The translations under genes were made by a program, and so were the position numbers. From a virus, in the IMG/VR virus record IMGVR_UViG_3300025483_000037, positions 1 to 35,796 of that record: a stretch of DNA of 35,796 bases; one strand, 5' to 3'. Shown here piece after piece: positions 9,257 to 16,723 of the stretch. Numbering within the stretch: position 1 is the stretch's first letter; each line of letters starts with the position of its first letter. The notes under the pieces were generated by a model that made no database searches, had not been told where the DNA came from, and was given only the letters and a program-made list of their open reading frames with translations.

Positions 9257-11238
9257 CTTACTCTATATTTCTTAAATAAACTTTTGGCATCAATAGTTTT
9301 GTTTTTGGCCATTTCATTTTTATATAAAATATTCTTATCTGCAATAAGCGTATAACCAGCAGCCATAGCAGCATCAAACTTTGTTGTTTTAGATATATCA
9401 AATTCTAACCAATCTTTTAGTAGGCTTTTAAAATATACTTTATCTATATTAGTTTCTATATAATCCTCTGTCACCTCTGCTATTTGTTGATGTGTTTTTA
9501 CAGATCCACTCATTCCAGGTTTATTAGACCCAGGTAGATACATCAAAAAACTAGCGTAACCTCTGTCTTCAAAATAATTTTTTATTCCTATTTTATTATC
9601 CTCGAATAAAACTTGACAAGAATAATAATGACAACACTTCAATACATCTTCATAAAATTGTCGTGCTGTACTTGGTCGGTAAATGTATTGAACAATAAAT
9701 GAACTATCGTAAAAATTTGCTATTGGATTCTGCTTTTGATATACATAGAATGCACCATCAGATCTTCTTTGGTCTACAGTACTGTCATGATCGTAAGGGT
9801 CACAACCCATAACGTACTCAACTTTTCTTGTTGGGTAAATATTATTTGATCTTTTTATTACTCTATTTGCATCATCTTTATTGTCAAATATATATGCTAC
9901 TTTAAATCTTCCATTAGCCATAGGTTTAAAATCTACATAACCTGTATCCCTGTCACCAACCCATTCAAAGTTACCTCTAGTATATGCATTGTCAACCCAT
10001 GATAATCTATCTATTCTGTCATTCAGTTTCATAGAGTTAAATAAAGAACGCTCTCCATCTATTCTAAATGCTTCTTGTATAGTGAACGGATTCCTGCGAA
10101 TAATATTAGACAAGGCTCTGTCATCACCAGCAAGAGATTTACGGTCATCCAAATAATATTGTTTAGCACGATCTTCATCAGCGATACCGTACTTATCAAA
10201 GAAAAGGGTTTTGTAAGAAGGCGTAAAAAATCTATATAACCCACTGGCGGTCCTGCCATGTATGTTTTTGCTTTCTTGGTCGCTTGCATCCCAAAGTTTT
10301 TTAAAAGACTCTCCACCTGATTCCATTTCCTCCACAGTGGTTGTATAAAGTAATTTTCCAATATATTGTCCATCCAGTTCTGAACAGAATCTAACAACAT
10401 TGTGCCTTTCCCAGACATCCACTTCCATAGTTTTTCCAACCTCGTCACCAAGGTATCTGTGTAATTTTGTTCCATCATATGCGTATTTATCTGAACTTTT
10501 CCAGTCAATCTGACTTTCTAGTTCTGGTTTACCTAAGTCCTCTAAAGACTTACTTCCTCTTTTTGTTGTTCTATAAAATCTTAATTCTGAAGTTGGGGTG
10601 ACCCCTTTTGATTGATCGTATACAGGTCTAAAAAAATCTGGTAACTTTTTAAAAGGACCAACTATGTTTTTTTGGAATACATTATTTTTTGCATCCATTG
10701 CTGTTTTAGATTGTATCCCTCCATTTTTATTTTTAGATCTAGATATTAAATCATACATAAATACTCCTGCTCTAACTGTTTTACCTTGTCTACGTTTAGT
10801 TAACTCTATCATTCCTAGACAGTTAGGGTTATCAACACATGCTTGTAAAAAATAAAAATAATCTTGATCTGTTTTTCTAAAACTTGGATATCCTATGTCA
10901 ATTTTCCACCAGTTTAAAAACAAATAATGCATCCCTGTTAAATAGGTAGCAACACCGTTGTTCATAAACCAAACTCCATTTAGTCTCCTATCCCATTCCT
11001 GTGATCTAAAGTTTTCTAACTCTACATCAAAATAATCTTTATCTTCTGCCTGTCTTACTAACTCTTCTTTTCTCTTATAGTTATAACCTTCAGGGAGTGT
11101 AGTCCTAATCCAAACCTGGTCTTCTTTTTTTGAAGAACTGGTTATAATAGGACGCTTCTCAATTTTTTTTGTAATTACATTATATACTTTTCCTTTTGGC
11201 GGTAATTCAAACTCTACACCTTGTATATCTACTTTCAT
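9253..11238 (-). CDS. terL: terminase large subunit, 661 aa
   Basis: ATPase and nuclease that packages DNA into proheads. Walker A-like LTKRRQGKT sits near residues 146-154 and Walker B YLGDE near 262-266 with the catalytic Glu. The C-terminal nuclease shows GCDPYDHD (Asp about 480), FEDNKIG (Glu/Asp about 546) and KFDAAMA (Asp about 622), the three acidic clusters of the RNase H-like terminase nuclease. The N-terminal phrase NNGVATYLTGMHYLFLNWW resembles large terminases of Bacteroidota phages. It overlaps the upstream 198-aa gene and the downstream portal gene by 4 bases each, indicating translational coupling. Confidence 0.95.
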   Translation of the reverse strand: MKVDIQGVEFELPPKGKVYNVITKKIEKRPIITSSSKKEDQVWIRTTLPEGYNYKRKEELVRQAEDKDYFDVELENFRSQEWDRRLNGVWFMNNGVATYLTGMHYLFLNWWKIDIGYPSFRKTDQDYFYFLQACVDNPNCLGMIELTKRRQGKTVRAGVFMYDLISRSKNKNGGIQSKTAMDAKNNVFQKNIVGPFKKLPDFFRPVYDQSKGVTPTSELRFYRTTKRGSKSLEDLGKPELESQIDWKSSDKYAYDGTKLHRYLGDEVGKTMEVDVWERHNVVRFCSELDGQYIGKLLYTTTVEEMESGGESFKKLWDASDQESKNIHGRTASGLYRFFTPSYKTLFFDKYGIADEDRAKQYYLDDRKSLAGDDRALSNIIRRNPFTIQEAFRIDGERSLFNSMKLNDRIDRLSWVDNAYTRGNFEWVGDRDTGYVDFKPMANGRFKVAYIFDNKDDANRVIKRSNNIYPTRKVEYVMGCDPYDHDSTVDQRRSDGAFYVYQKQNPIANFYDSSFIVQYIYRPSTARQFYEDVLKCCHYYSCQVLFEDNKIGIKNYFEDRGYASFLMYLPGSNKPGMSGSVKTHQQIAEVTEDYIETNIDKVYFKSLLKDWLEFDISKTTKFDAAMAAGYTLIADKNILYKNEMAKNKTIDAKSLFKKYRVR

Positions 11239-11831
11239 AAATTAGCAATAAATTCTGGAGTTAATCTTTTATCTGCTTTTATTACTTTAAGTAACTCTTG
11301 ATCCTCTCCATATAGTTTCATATAGTATGAATCTAACCTATCATTGATTGTATTCAAGTCATCCATTATCTTAGACTTTATTTGTAAAGCCTGTAAAATA
11401 TCCTTATCTCGGTCACCCTCAACTGGACTCAATAATTTAGTTTGATACTCAAAAAAAGTTTGTTCGTTAGAAACAATCATAGACCATATTCTATTATTTT
11501 GTTTTCTTAAAAACTCATCTACCATATTTATTAATTGGTCTGACAAAAAGAAAAATACATCGTGTAATTTTTCATTGTCTTTTATTAAACTAAAACCAGA
11601 TAATACAGCAGCCTGCTCTTTTCTAATTTTTAATTCTGGAAATTGTTCTTTCAATGGAGTATTCTGATCATACATATATAAAACATATTTTATCATGCTA
11701 TCATTAGCACTATCGAATGTTTTAAACATTTTTAATTTCGGATACTTTTTTTTTATTGAACCTTTGATACTGAAAGGATTAAATATCATTTTGTTAAAAT
11801 CCTCTTTATTGAAGATATCAGTTAAAGACAT
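11235..11831 (-). CDS. unknown protein, candidate small terminase, 198 aa
   Basis: First gene of the leftward virion operon, overlapping terL by 4 bases. Starts MSLTDIFNKEDFNKMIFNPF and is almost entirely helical and charged, with a long likely coiled coil near residues 140-175 (IKSKIMDDLNTINDRLDSYY). No clear helix-turn-helix is visible. Position immediately before terL suggests a small terminase or other packaging cofactor, but this is only inference. The leader contains ACAAACAAC next to the ATG, related to the AACCAACA leaders elsewhere. Confidence 0.65.
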   Translation of the reverse strand: MSLTDIFNKEDFNKMIFNPFSIKGSIKKKYPKLKMFKTFDSANDSMIKYVLYMYDQNTPLKEQFPELKIRKEQAAVLSGFSLIKDNEKLHDVFFFLSDQLINMVDEFLRKQNNRIWSMIVSNEQTFFEYQTKLLSPVEGDRDKDILQALQIKSKIMDDLNTINDRLDSYYMKLYGEDQELLKVIKADKRLTPEFIANL

Positions 11832-11971
11832 GTTGTTTGTTTTAAGCGAAAATATGCTAATTAAAAAGAATGATTATAAATATTTATAATTCAGTTTTAT
11901 TACCAGATATCGAGTATTAAATTTTATAGATACTTTTTTAGTCATAACTTATATTTACTCAAATTAAAAAA
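11832..11971. promoter_or_regulatory. divergent intergenic region between virion operon and small-gene operon
   Basis: 140 bases separating a leftward start (11831) and a rightward start (11972), so it must hold promoters for both unless transcription enters from elsewhere. It is very AT-rich and includes a short palindromic stretch ATAAATATTTAT (11876-11887). I see no clean TAnnTTTG element in either direction; late phage promoters may differ from the host consensus. Confidence 0.5.
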
Positions 11972-12217
11972 ATGGCTGAATACCAGGGAAAAAAGGTCAC
12001 GCTTAATAAAATCATGAAGTCTGAAAGACCTGCTAAAAAAAGCAAGGTTTACGTTAAAAAGCCTAACGGTAAAATTACTGTTGTGCATTTTGGTGATCCT
12101 AACATGAAAATAAAAAAACACATTCCTGGGCGCAGAAAATCTTTTAGGGCTAGACACAAATGTGATAATCCTGGACCAAGATGGAAAGCAAGATATTGGG
12201 CCTGTAAAACTTGGTAA
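11972..12217 (+). CDS. small basic protein with conserved ARHKCDNPGP-type motif, 81 aa
   Basis: A Lys/Arg-rich protein with a conserved C-terminal block RRKSFRARHKCDNPGPRWKA ending in a Trp/Cys-rich tail (YWACKTW). I recall the same block in small proteins of many marine tailed phages, usually near head genes; its function is unknown to me. The phrase VVHFGDPNMKIKKH precedes it. The two Cys could bind metal. First gene of the rightward micro-gene operon, directly opposite the packaging genes, so a virion or DNA-binding role is plausible. Confidence 0.8.
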   Translation: MAEYQGKKVTLNKIMKSERPAKKSKVYVKKPNGKITVVHFGDPNMKIKKHIPGRRKSFRARHKCDNPGPRWKARYWACKTW

Positions 12218-12218
12218 A

Positions 12219-12296
12219 ATGAATAAAATTGAAAATCCTTGCGAGTGTGGCAATATGACTGTAGATACTTGTAACTGTAAAGAAAAAAAGAAATGA
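12219..12296 (+). CDS. 25-aa Cys-rich micro-protein
   Basis: Starts one base after the preceding stop (TAAAATG) and its TGA overlaps the next ATG (ATGA at 12293-12296). The sequence has two CxC pairs (CEC and CNC) separated by about 9 residues and a Lys-rich tail, compatible with a tiny metal-binding module. The tight packing at both ends is the main evidence that it is translated. Confidence 0.6.
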   Translation: MNKIENPCECGNMTVDTCNCKEKKK

Positions 12297-12580
12297 CACA
12301 AAAGATTAGTGAATCGACAGAAGTAAAACTTGATCTTAAAACAATTACATTGATTATTGGATTTGTAATTTCTTTAAGTACAGTTTTTTTTACACTGAAG
12401 TCGGATATAGCCTTAGCAAAAGAATTACCTAAGCCAGAAGTATCTAGATCAGAATATGATCTAAAAGATCAGTTAATCAGAGAGCAGATAATGAATACTG
12501 GTAAACAGGTTGAGGAAAACGGTAAAAAGTTAGACATGATAGAGGAGAGGTTGTATGAACTAAGTATTAAGAATAAATAA
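12293..12580 (+). CDS. single-TM coiled-coil membrane protein, 95 aa
   Basis: Residues about 17-35 (ITLIIGFVISLSTVFFTL) form one transmembrane segment; the remainder is charged and predicted coiled coil (KQVEENGKKLDMIEERLYEL). It resembles the 108-aa product at 13463-13789: both have a VKLD(L/I)K-type segment, then the TM, then a coiled coil, so they look like paralogues. An inner-membrane spanin-like or membrane-anchoring role is possible given the lipoprotein gene nearby, but unproven. ATGA overlap with the upstream micro-gene. Confidence 0.75.
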   Translation: MTQKISESTEVKLDLKTITLIIGFVISLSTVFFTLKSDIALAKELPKPEVSRSEYDLKDQLIREQIMNTGKQVEENGKKLDMIEERLYELSIKNK

Positions 12581-12586
12581 TTTGTC

Positions 12587-12937
12587 ATGAAAAATCTTTT
12601 GATATTTGTTTTATTATTTTTTTTACCACTAAATTCAAATTCAAAAAAACATACAATTGAATCTAACGATTATAATAATAAAATAATTGTATATCAAATT
12701 AATTCCACCTGGAATGAAAGAAACTCAATAAAAAACTTAAAAAAATTGAGAGACTGTAAATATGTTTATGGATACCTAGAAGATCAACCAACGCATTTTA
12801 AAAAAGGAATAAAGTCTGTTCCTGCTATTTTTATAACAATTAATGGCAAGGTTGTTTATAGATATCAAGCAGGGCTTTCAATGAGGGCAACAATTGGTTA
12901 TGAAGAAATACAAGAAATTGTAAACAAACACAAGTAG
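12587..12937 (+). CDS. secreted thioredoxin-like protein, 116 aa
   Basis: The N-terminus MKNLLIFVLLFFLPLNSNSK is a signal peptide or membrane anchor. The mature part looks like a thioredoxin fold: a beta strand KIIVYQINSTW, a helix, then KSVPAIFITINGKVVYRYQA, where SVPA would supply the cis-proline and the following strands match thioredoxin edge strands. The expected CxxC is absent (the only Cys is in LRDCKY), so it is unlikely to be a disulfide oxidoreductase. Could act in the periplasm during infection or lysis; function unknown. Confidence 0.65.
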   Translation: MKNLLIFVLLFFLPLNSNSKKHTIESNDYNNKIIVYQINSTWNERNSIKNLKKLRDCKYVYGYLEDQPTHFKKGIKSVPAIFITINGKVVYRYQAGLSMRATIGYEEIQEIVNKHK

Positions 12938-12948
12938 GTTTTTTATTA

Positions 12949-13092
12949 ATGGAAACCTTATTAGAACTATGGCAACAAGAAGGTTATAAACACCTAGGCA
13001 ATTGGATAGACGGAACAATTGCAATAATTCTATTAGGAGGAGGCTATTATTATAAGAAATGGGTAGATCACAAATTTGATAATAAAAAATGA
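12949..13092 (+). CDS. 47-aa single-TM protein
   Basis: Starts METLLELWQQEGYKHLGNWI; residues about 20-34 (DGTIAIILLGGGYYY) form a short transmembrane helix followed by a basic tail. Its TGA overlaps the ATG of the lipoprotein gene (ATGA, 13089-13092). Small size, one TM and proximity to a lipoprotein allow a role in envelope disruption, but no family is recognised. Confidence 0.6.
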   Translation: METLLELWQQEGYKHLGNWIDGTIAIILLGGGYYYKKWVDHKFDNKK

Positions 13093-13448
13093 AAAATTAT
13101 ATTTTAATATTCTTATTACTTACAGGTTGTGCAGTTACAGAAAAACAACCTAAGATTTTGATAACACATGTTTTAGCGGTTACAGAACAAGGTGATACTT
13201 TAAGACTTCCTATTAATATGATTAGACCTAATGTAGTTTATAAAATAATAAACTATGGAAATAGTTACAGACCGTATTATAATGATTGGAACTATAGACC
13301 TTACGAAAACTATAATCAAAATATTTATATAAGACCTAATAACAACAATAGTAATAATAACAATACCCCTAGCAAACCTAGAGTTGATAGTAAAAATAAA
13401 GACATATCAAGGATAGAATTAAAGGTTGGCAACAAAAAAAATAATTAA
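13089..13448 (+). CDS. predicted lipoprotein, 119 aa
   Basis: MKNYILIFLLLTGC gives a signal peptide with lipobox LLTGC, so Cys14 would be lipidated. The mature protein has Tyr/Asn/Pro-rich low-complexity sequence (YRPYYNDWNYRPYENYNQ, then an Asn-repeat PNNNNSNNNN) and a charged C-terminus. An outer-membrane lipoprotein paired with nearby single-TM coiled-coil proteins would fit a two-component spanin; this is inference from architecture only. Confidence 0.72.
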   Translation: MKNYILIFLLLTGCAVTEKQPKILITHVLAVTEQGDTLRLPINMIRPNVVYKIINYGNSYRPYYNDWNYRPYENYNQNIYIRPNNNNSNNNNTPSKPRVDSKNKDISRIELKVGNKKNN

Positions 13449-13462
13449 TAATATAAGTTGTT

Positions 13463-13789
13463 ATGGAAGAAAACGAAATAAGTTTAGATGACAAATCAAA
13501 AGTACAATTAGATATTAAATCTTTAGTAGGTATTGTATTTGGAATAGTATCTTTAGCAGGTGTTTGGTTTACATTAACTGCTGAAATTTCACAGTTACAA
13601 TTAGATGTTGTTAGGATGCAAGATGATGTAGAATTGAACCATGAGTTTAGAGTTAAATGGCCAAGAGGAGAAATGGGAGCATTGCCAGATGACGCTAAAC
13701 AAGATCTTAGAATAGCATACTTACAAAAAGAAGTAGAAGAACTAAGAAAGACAGTGAAAGAATTAGAAATAGAAAACGCAAAAAAATAA
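13463..13789 (+). CDS. single-TM coiled-coil membrane protein, 108 aa
   Basis: TM at about residues 21-40 (LVGIVFGIVSLAGVWFTL) after an acidic N-terminus, followed by coiled coil segments (EISQLQLDVVRMQDDVEL, then YLQKEVEELRKTVKELEIEN). Aligns by eye with the 95-aa protein at 12293: VQLDIKSLVGIVF against VKLDLKTITLIIG. Candidate inner-membrane spanin or membrane organiser. Short spacing to neighbours suggests one operon. Confidence 0.75.
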   Translation: MEENEISLDDKSKVQLDIKSLVGIVFGIVSLAGVWFTLTAEISQLQLDVVRMQDDVELNHEFRVKWPRGEMGALPDDAKQDLRIAYLQKEVEELRKTVKELEIENAKK

Positions 13790-13793
13790 TATT

Positions 13794-13889
13794 ATGGCTA
13801 GTTACGGAGGACCTATAAAAAAAGAAAAAAGTAAAAAAAAGAAAGTAAAATTAAAACCTACAGGTTCAATTAAGAAAATGAAATATTAA
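13794..13889 (+). CDS. 31-aa Lys-rich micro-protein
   Basis: ATG 4 bases after the preceding stop. Starts MASYGGPIKK, and about 14 of 31 residues are Lys, so it probably binds nucleic acid or acidic partners. Evidence is tight packing between neighbours and a plausible composition; similar Lys-rich peptides occur in marine phage late clusters. Confidence 0.5.
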   Translation: MASYGGPIKKEKSKKKKVKLKPTGSIKKMKY

Positions 13890-13891
13890 TC

Positions 13892-14017
13892 ATGGCAAAA
13901 AAGGTATCATGGAAGTGGGGAGGTAAAACCTACTCAGGAACTATAATCAGACAAACAAATGATTATACATTTGCAAGAACACATAACGGAAAAATTAAAA
14001 AAATAAAAAAGAAATAA
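13892..14017 (+). CDS. 41-aa basic micro-protein
   Basis: Starts MAKKVSWKWGGKTYSGTIIR, ends in a Lys-rich tail. Two bases separate it from the upstream stop and one base from the downstream ATG. The aromatic/Gly pattern suggests a small beta structure. Function unknown. Confidence 0.55.
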   Translation: MAKKVSWKWGGKTYSGTIIRQTNDYTFARTHNGKIKKIKKK

Positions 14018-14018
14018 T

Positions 14019-14192
14019 ATGCCAGAACCATTAGTATTGACAGACAGTAACACAAACGATGTTATTAATATGAGAAAAATAGAGTTACTATTAGACGTAT
14101 TATCTAATATAGATGCTGCTAACTCACCAGATGTTTATGGTTTAAAAATTATGATTATTAATAAAATAGAAGATTTAGTAGAAAACATTTAG
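14019..14192 (+). CDS. 57-aa unknown helical protein
   Basis: Starts MPEPLVLTDSNTNDVINMRK; two predicted helices (IELLLDVLSNI and IMIINKIEDLVENI). Last gene of the rightward micro-gene operon; its 3' end overlaps the convergent HNH gene by 18 bases (14175-14192), so no terminator separates them. Confidence 0.6.
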   Translation: MPEPLVLTDSNTNDVINMRKIELLLDVLSNIDAANSPDVYGLKIMIINKIEDLVENI

Positions 14193-14450
14193 TTTTTCAT
14201 TCTCATCCATTTTTATTACATGCATCATAAATAGCATTTTTTTAAATTTCTTCTTATCACCAAAATAGTCATGACACTCTCTGCATAACGCCATAAGATT
14301 TATAACGTCATCTTTTTGTTGTGAGCCTCCCATACCTCTTGCATTTATATGGTGTATATCTACAGCAGTGTTATTGCAAACTTCACAACCAATCCAATCT
14401 GATTTATCTAAATTAAAATGTTCTAAATAAACTTTAGTGTGTTTTTTCAT
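14175..14450 (-). CDS. HNH endonuclease, 91 aa
   Basis: Carries the zinc-ribbon HNH signature: CEVC, then DIHHINARGMGG with the catalytic His pair, then LMALCRECHDYFG with the second CxxC and final His. The short length is like the freestanding HNH proteins of tailed phages, which can assist terminase cleavage or act as homing nucleases. A longer start at 14504 is open, but the ATG at 14448-14450 (MKKHTKVYLEHF) reduces overlap with the upstream gene to 17 bases and is preferred. It is distant from terL on the opposite strand, so a packaging role is not certain. Confidence 0.85.
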   Translation of the reverse strand: MKKHTKVYLEHFNLDKSDWIGCEVCNNTAVDIHHINARGMGGSQQKDDVINLMALCRECHDYFGDKKKFKKMLFMMHVIKMDENEKLNVFY

Positions 14451-14655
14451 ATGGCCTCTTCGGTGTCCTCTTGTAGTCGAAACTAGTTCGCTTATCAAGG
14501 TCATCTATATTAGTCTTATCAATAACTTGATTTTGCAGGTCTATAATTTTATAATTATACTGTACCAGTTTGTGAATACTTTCGTGAATTTTTTTTTCTT
14601 CTGTTCTGAAGTGATTGAAAATTTGATTTTCGAAAGGGTGATGTTCATGTTTCAT
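14434..14655 (-). CDS. 73-aa unknown charged protein
   Basis: Starts MKHEHHPFENQIFNHFRTEE, with a helical middle (HESIHKLVQYNYKIIDLQNQ) and a basic C-terminus (KRTPKRPYEKTH). Lies between the 51-aa gene and the HNH gene in a closely packed leftward operon. The leader CTAAAATT precedes the ATG. No family recognised. Confidence 0.55.
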   Translation of the reverse strand: MKHEHHPFENQIFNHFRTEEKKIHESIHKLVQYNYKIIDLQNQVIDKTNIDDLDKRTSFDYKRTPKRPYEKTH

Positions 14656-14675
14656 AATTTTAGTTTTTTTTAATA

Positions 14676-14831
14676 TTAGTGTTTTTCTTTATAGTCTATT
14701 AGTTCCCACATAAAAGGTTTTCTGTTTCTTGCATACTGTTTCATTGTCCAATGAATATCGTCAGTATGAAAGTCCTCCATGTAAGAGTTTTCATTTTTGT
14801 CTACTGGTTTTATTTTTATTTTAAATATCAT
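14676..14831 (-). CDS. 51-aa unknown protein
   Basis: Starts MIFKIKIKPVDKNENSYMED; the C-terminal half (DIHWTMKQYARNRKPFMWEL) is conserved-looking and amphipathic. Its ATG overlaps the end of the 41-aa gene by 11 bases. Identified by reading the minus strand across the gap between larger genes; function unknown. Confidence 0.55.
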   Translation of the reverse strand: MIFKIKIKPVDKNENSYMEDFHTDDIHWTMKQYARNRKPFMWELIDYKEKH

Positions 14832-14946
14832 TCAGTGCTTGTTGAAGTTTTTGAATCTCCAACTTTAGTTCAGCAGACATATTTTGTTTTTTTAATTCTA
14901 CAATTCTGTCTGTTATTTGTTTTATTACTTCTAGGTTTCTTGACAT
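14821..14946 (-). CDS. 41-aa coiled-coil micro-protein
   Basis: Starts MSRNLEVIKQITDRIVELKK and continues as a regular heptad pattern to the end (KLEIQKLQQALNDI), so it is probably a short coiled coil. Its ATG overlaps the end of the PD-(D/E)XK gene by 16 bases and its stop overlaps the next ATG, typical of coupled genes. Confidence 0.6.
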   Translation of the reverse strand: MSRNLEVIKQITDRIVELKKQNMSAELKLEIQKLQQALNDI

Positions 14947-15503
14947 TCTTCCGATGTTTGATAGCGCCATTGCCTTTTATCTATTTTATATTCATAATAT
15001 TTATTTCTTTCGTTCACCGTAATTTGGGGCCAACTTAATATATCCTCCTTCTTAAAATTCAATAAGACATAATGGTGGTTTTTTAAAAATAAGACAAAAA
15101 GTATATAGTCCACATCTAATTTGTGTATCGTAAACGAGTTAACCTTTAACGATCTTTCACATCCTTTGACATCAATTCTTTTACCATCTATTGTAAGGTC
15201 AGGGTCTGAAACACCTTTTTCTTTAACAAATGCGCTAGTCAAATAATTCACACCCTTCAAATCAAAGTTATGCCTTACTATCAATTCTGCTAAGATTCCT
15301 TTGAAGTCTGTATAGAAATTATTGTCTACAGGGTCATTAAATAATATGGGGTGTTTGTATAGATAAGATCTAGACTTCCAATAAAGTTTTTTATAGTGGT
15401 CTCTATTGGCCATTACTCGTGTGTCTACATATAGTTTTGCGTGTTCAAAGATACATTCAGGTATTTTATACGGTCCCTCCATCTGAATAGATTTTCCCCT
15501 CAA
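14931..15503 (-). CDS. PD-(D/E)XK-type nuclease, about 190 aa
   Basis: Contains FKGILAELIV (conserved Glu about 73), then VSDPDLTIDGKRIDVKG, where D100/D102 and D111-x-K113 match the PD-(D/E)XK active-site layout of restriction-like and resolvase nucleases. The C-terminal part is beta-rich and aromatic. It overlaps the upstream co-chaperonin gene; the ATG at 15503 overlaps by 38 bases, and an internal Met8 at 15482 would overlap by 17, so the start is uncertain. Possible roles are host DNA degradation or DNA processing. A second, different nuclease of this fold lies at 30678. Confidence 0.72.
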   Translation of the reverse strand: MRGKSIQMEGPYKIPECIFEHAKLYVDTRVMANRDHYKKLYWKSRSYLYKHPILFNDPVDNNFYTDFKGILAELIVRHNFDLKGVNYLTSAFVKEKGVSDPDLTIDGKRIDVKGCERSLKVNSFTIHKLDVDYILFVLFLKNHHYVLLNFKKEDILSWPQITVNERNKYYEYKIDKRQWRYQTSEECQET

Positions 15504-16077
15504 TCACCGTCTGATGCATTACATAATACTTCTTATCTTCTATTTCATTTTCAAAAGCGTACATCTCATGAAACCAGACTTCATCACCTGGCAACAATCC
15601 TGTTTTTTCGAAATTTTTTTTGGGGGTACTTACATACTCCACATAACCCATGTTCTTACTTAATTTTGGGGTGGAAAGATATATACTACCTTTCTTCTCT
15701 ATATTCTCCCTTGGTTTAATTAGCGCATGATTAGCGGTAGCAGTAATTCTTCCATCTCTCACAAAACAGAAAATCATTTCTAAATCTACAGTGTACAAGT
15801 TTTCCTCACCTTCTATTAGGTTGGTAGGATCTACAGTCAGATAATTAAAGTATACCAGGTCTCCAACATATAGATCATTTCTAACAGAGGATCCGTCAGT
15901 TGTTCTACACCATTTATTGTTTGGGATCGCCACGACCTCTCCCATTATTGTAACATGTTGTTCAGGTGTGTAAGTAACATCAAGATATAACTTATTGCCA
16001 TTGCCTAAGTCAACTTCATCTTGATACTTTTTATCAACTCTAACCACTACCGTTTGTCCAATCATTTGCATAACCAC
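15466..16077 (-). CDS. tandem GroES-like co-chaperonin, 203 aa
   Basis: The second half matches the GroES barrel: NHALIKPRENIEKKGSIYL, then GYVEYVS, then LLPGDEVWFHEM, then KKYYVMHQTVIEGKI, parallel to the GroES order V-KP, GGI-LP, GxV, VGDxVxF, Y-v---dI. The first half repeats the plan: IGQTVVVRVDKKY, GNKLYLDV, GEVVAIPN, YVGDLVYFNY, ENLYTVDLEMIFCFV. So two GroES-like domains occupy one chain, an arrangement known from chloroplast Cpn20. A phage co-chaperonin such as T4 gp31 or its relatives adapts host GroEL for capsid folding. First gene of the leftward 14-16 kb operon; the upstream Met4 (MIGQ) is an alternative start. Confidence 0.72.
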   Translation of the reverse strand: MVMQMIGQTVVVRVDKKYQDEVDLGNGNKLYLDVTYTPEQHVTIMGEVVAIPNNKWCRTTDGSSVRNDLYVGDLVYFNYLTVDPTNLIEGEENLYTVDLEMIFCFVRDGRITATANHALIKPRENIEKKGSIYLSTPKLSKNMGYVEYVSTPKKNFEKTGLLPGDEVWFHEMYAFENEIEDKKYYVMHQTVIEGKIYSDGGTV

Positions 16078-16145
16078 AATTTATAAATAATGATGCCTCT
16101 TTACTATGGTTCAATGACTGACTTATTAACCTTGTTATTAACCGT

Positions 16146-16192
16146 TAGCCATTTTGTCTAGCGGTCATGTATTCTGATAGCCAAATTGGCTA
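16146..16192. promoter_or_regulatory. pair of operator-like palindromes
   Basis: TAGCCAAATTGGCTA (16178-16192) has 7-base perfect arms around a central A. TAGCCATTTTGTCTA (16146-16160) is a degenerate copy; both are followed by GCG. They are spaced 32 bases apart centre to centre, about three helical turns, the expected geometry for cooperative binding of a dimeric repressor. They lie about 70-115 bases from the start of the leftward gene at 16077. Confidence 0.6.
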
Positions 16193-16203
16193 GCGATTTA
16201 TTT

Positions 16204-16282
16204 GCATAGTATATATTATACTAGTATTATATATAATATATATAGTATACTAGTATATTATATTAAACCAATATATTATATA
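16204..16282. repeat. nested A/T palindromes
   Basis: Almost entirely A and T. Includes TAGTATA-TAT-TATACTA (16207-16223), TAGTATACTA (16243-16252) and ACTAGT at 16220-16225 and 16249-16254. Low melting stability plus palindromes suggest a DNA unwinding element or cruciform-forming site next to the operators. Confidence 0.6.
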
Positions 16283-16476
16283 TTTCCGAGATGAGGTTTT
16301 GATCGTTTTAAGGTGCTGTAAATTTAAGACATATATAACATGTCCAGGCACTATTTAAAAGTTATTGTACATGGCTTAAAATTGCTCAGGAGTATAAAAA
16401 AATTTTTGTTGTAGATGGGAGGGTGATGTTCACACTATATATGACACCCTGACCAACCAAAAGAGAAACAGAAATT

Positions 16477-16612
16477 GGCAACCGAGTACCCCAAGAAATG
16501 GCATTTTGGATTTTGAAAAGTTCTATCAGGAATATGACTAATCGGTTCCTAATTACTGACTATCAATACGTTATACTCTTACTCGGTAACATATTACAAC
16601 GGAAAAGTTACC
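16477..16612. repeat. ACTCGGTAAC-type repeats, shared with the integrase upstream region
   Basis: TACTCGGTAACA at 16580-16591, an inverted related copy GGCAACCGAGTACCCC at 16477-16492 (reverse complement GGGGTACTCGGTTGCC), and GTTACC at 16607-16612 inverted against GGTAAC at 16585-16590. The same words, GGGTACTCGGTAACA, occur at 24205-24219 upstream of the integrase gene. Confidence 0.65.
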
Positions 16613-16713
16613 ATCAGTTTCATTATAGAAGGGAAATCTTATTTTTTGTAGCAGATTGAAACCTGTTTGTGAAAATTTCCTCCTCCTTATTTAAACGGAG
16701 TAATGCTGAGATG

Positions 16714-16723
16714 TAAATCTTTG
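16714..16723 (+). promoter_or_regulatory. possible promoter of the 129-aa regulator gene
   Basis: TAAATCTTTG resembles the Bacteroidota -7 element TAnnTTTG but with two extra bases between TA and TTTG. It lies about 50 bases before the ATG at 16773. Weak evidence by sequence alone. Confidence 0.3.

Noticed and set aside
10059-10508. A 149-aa minus-strand frame inside terL
   Set aside because: It lies completely within the terminase gene in another frame; the terL frame carries the Walker B and following conserved motifs across this interval.
11942-12301. A 119-aa protein on the minus strand
   Set aside because: It is the shadow of the conserved basic 81-aa gene (11972-12217) and the micro-gene next to it; its composition is rich in Phe, Ser and Leu without a convincing motif.
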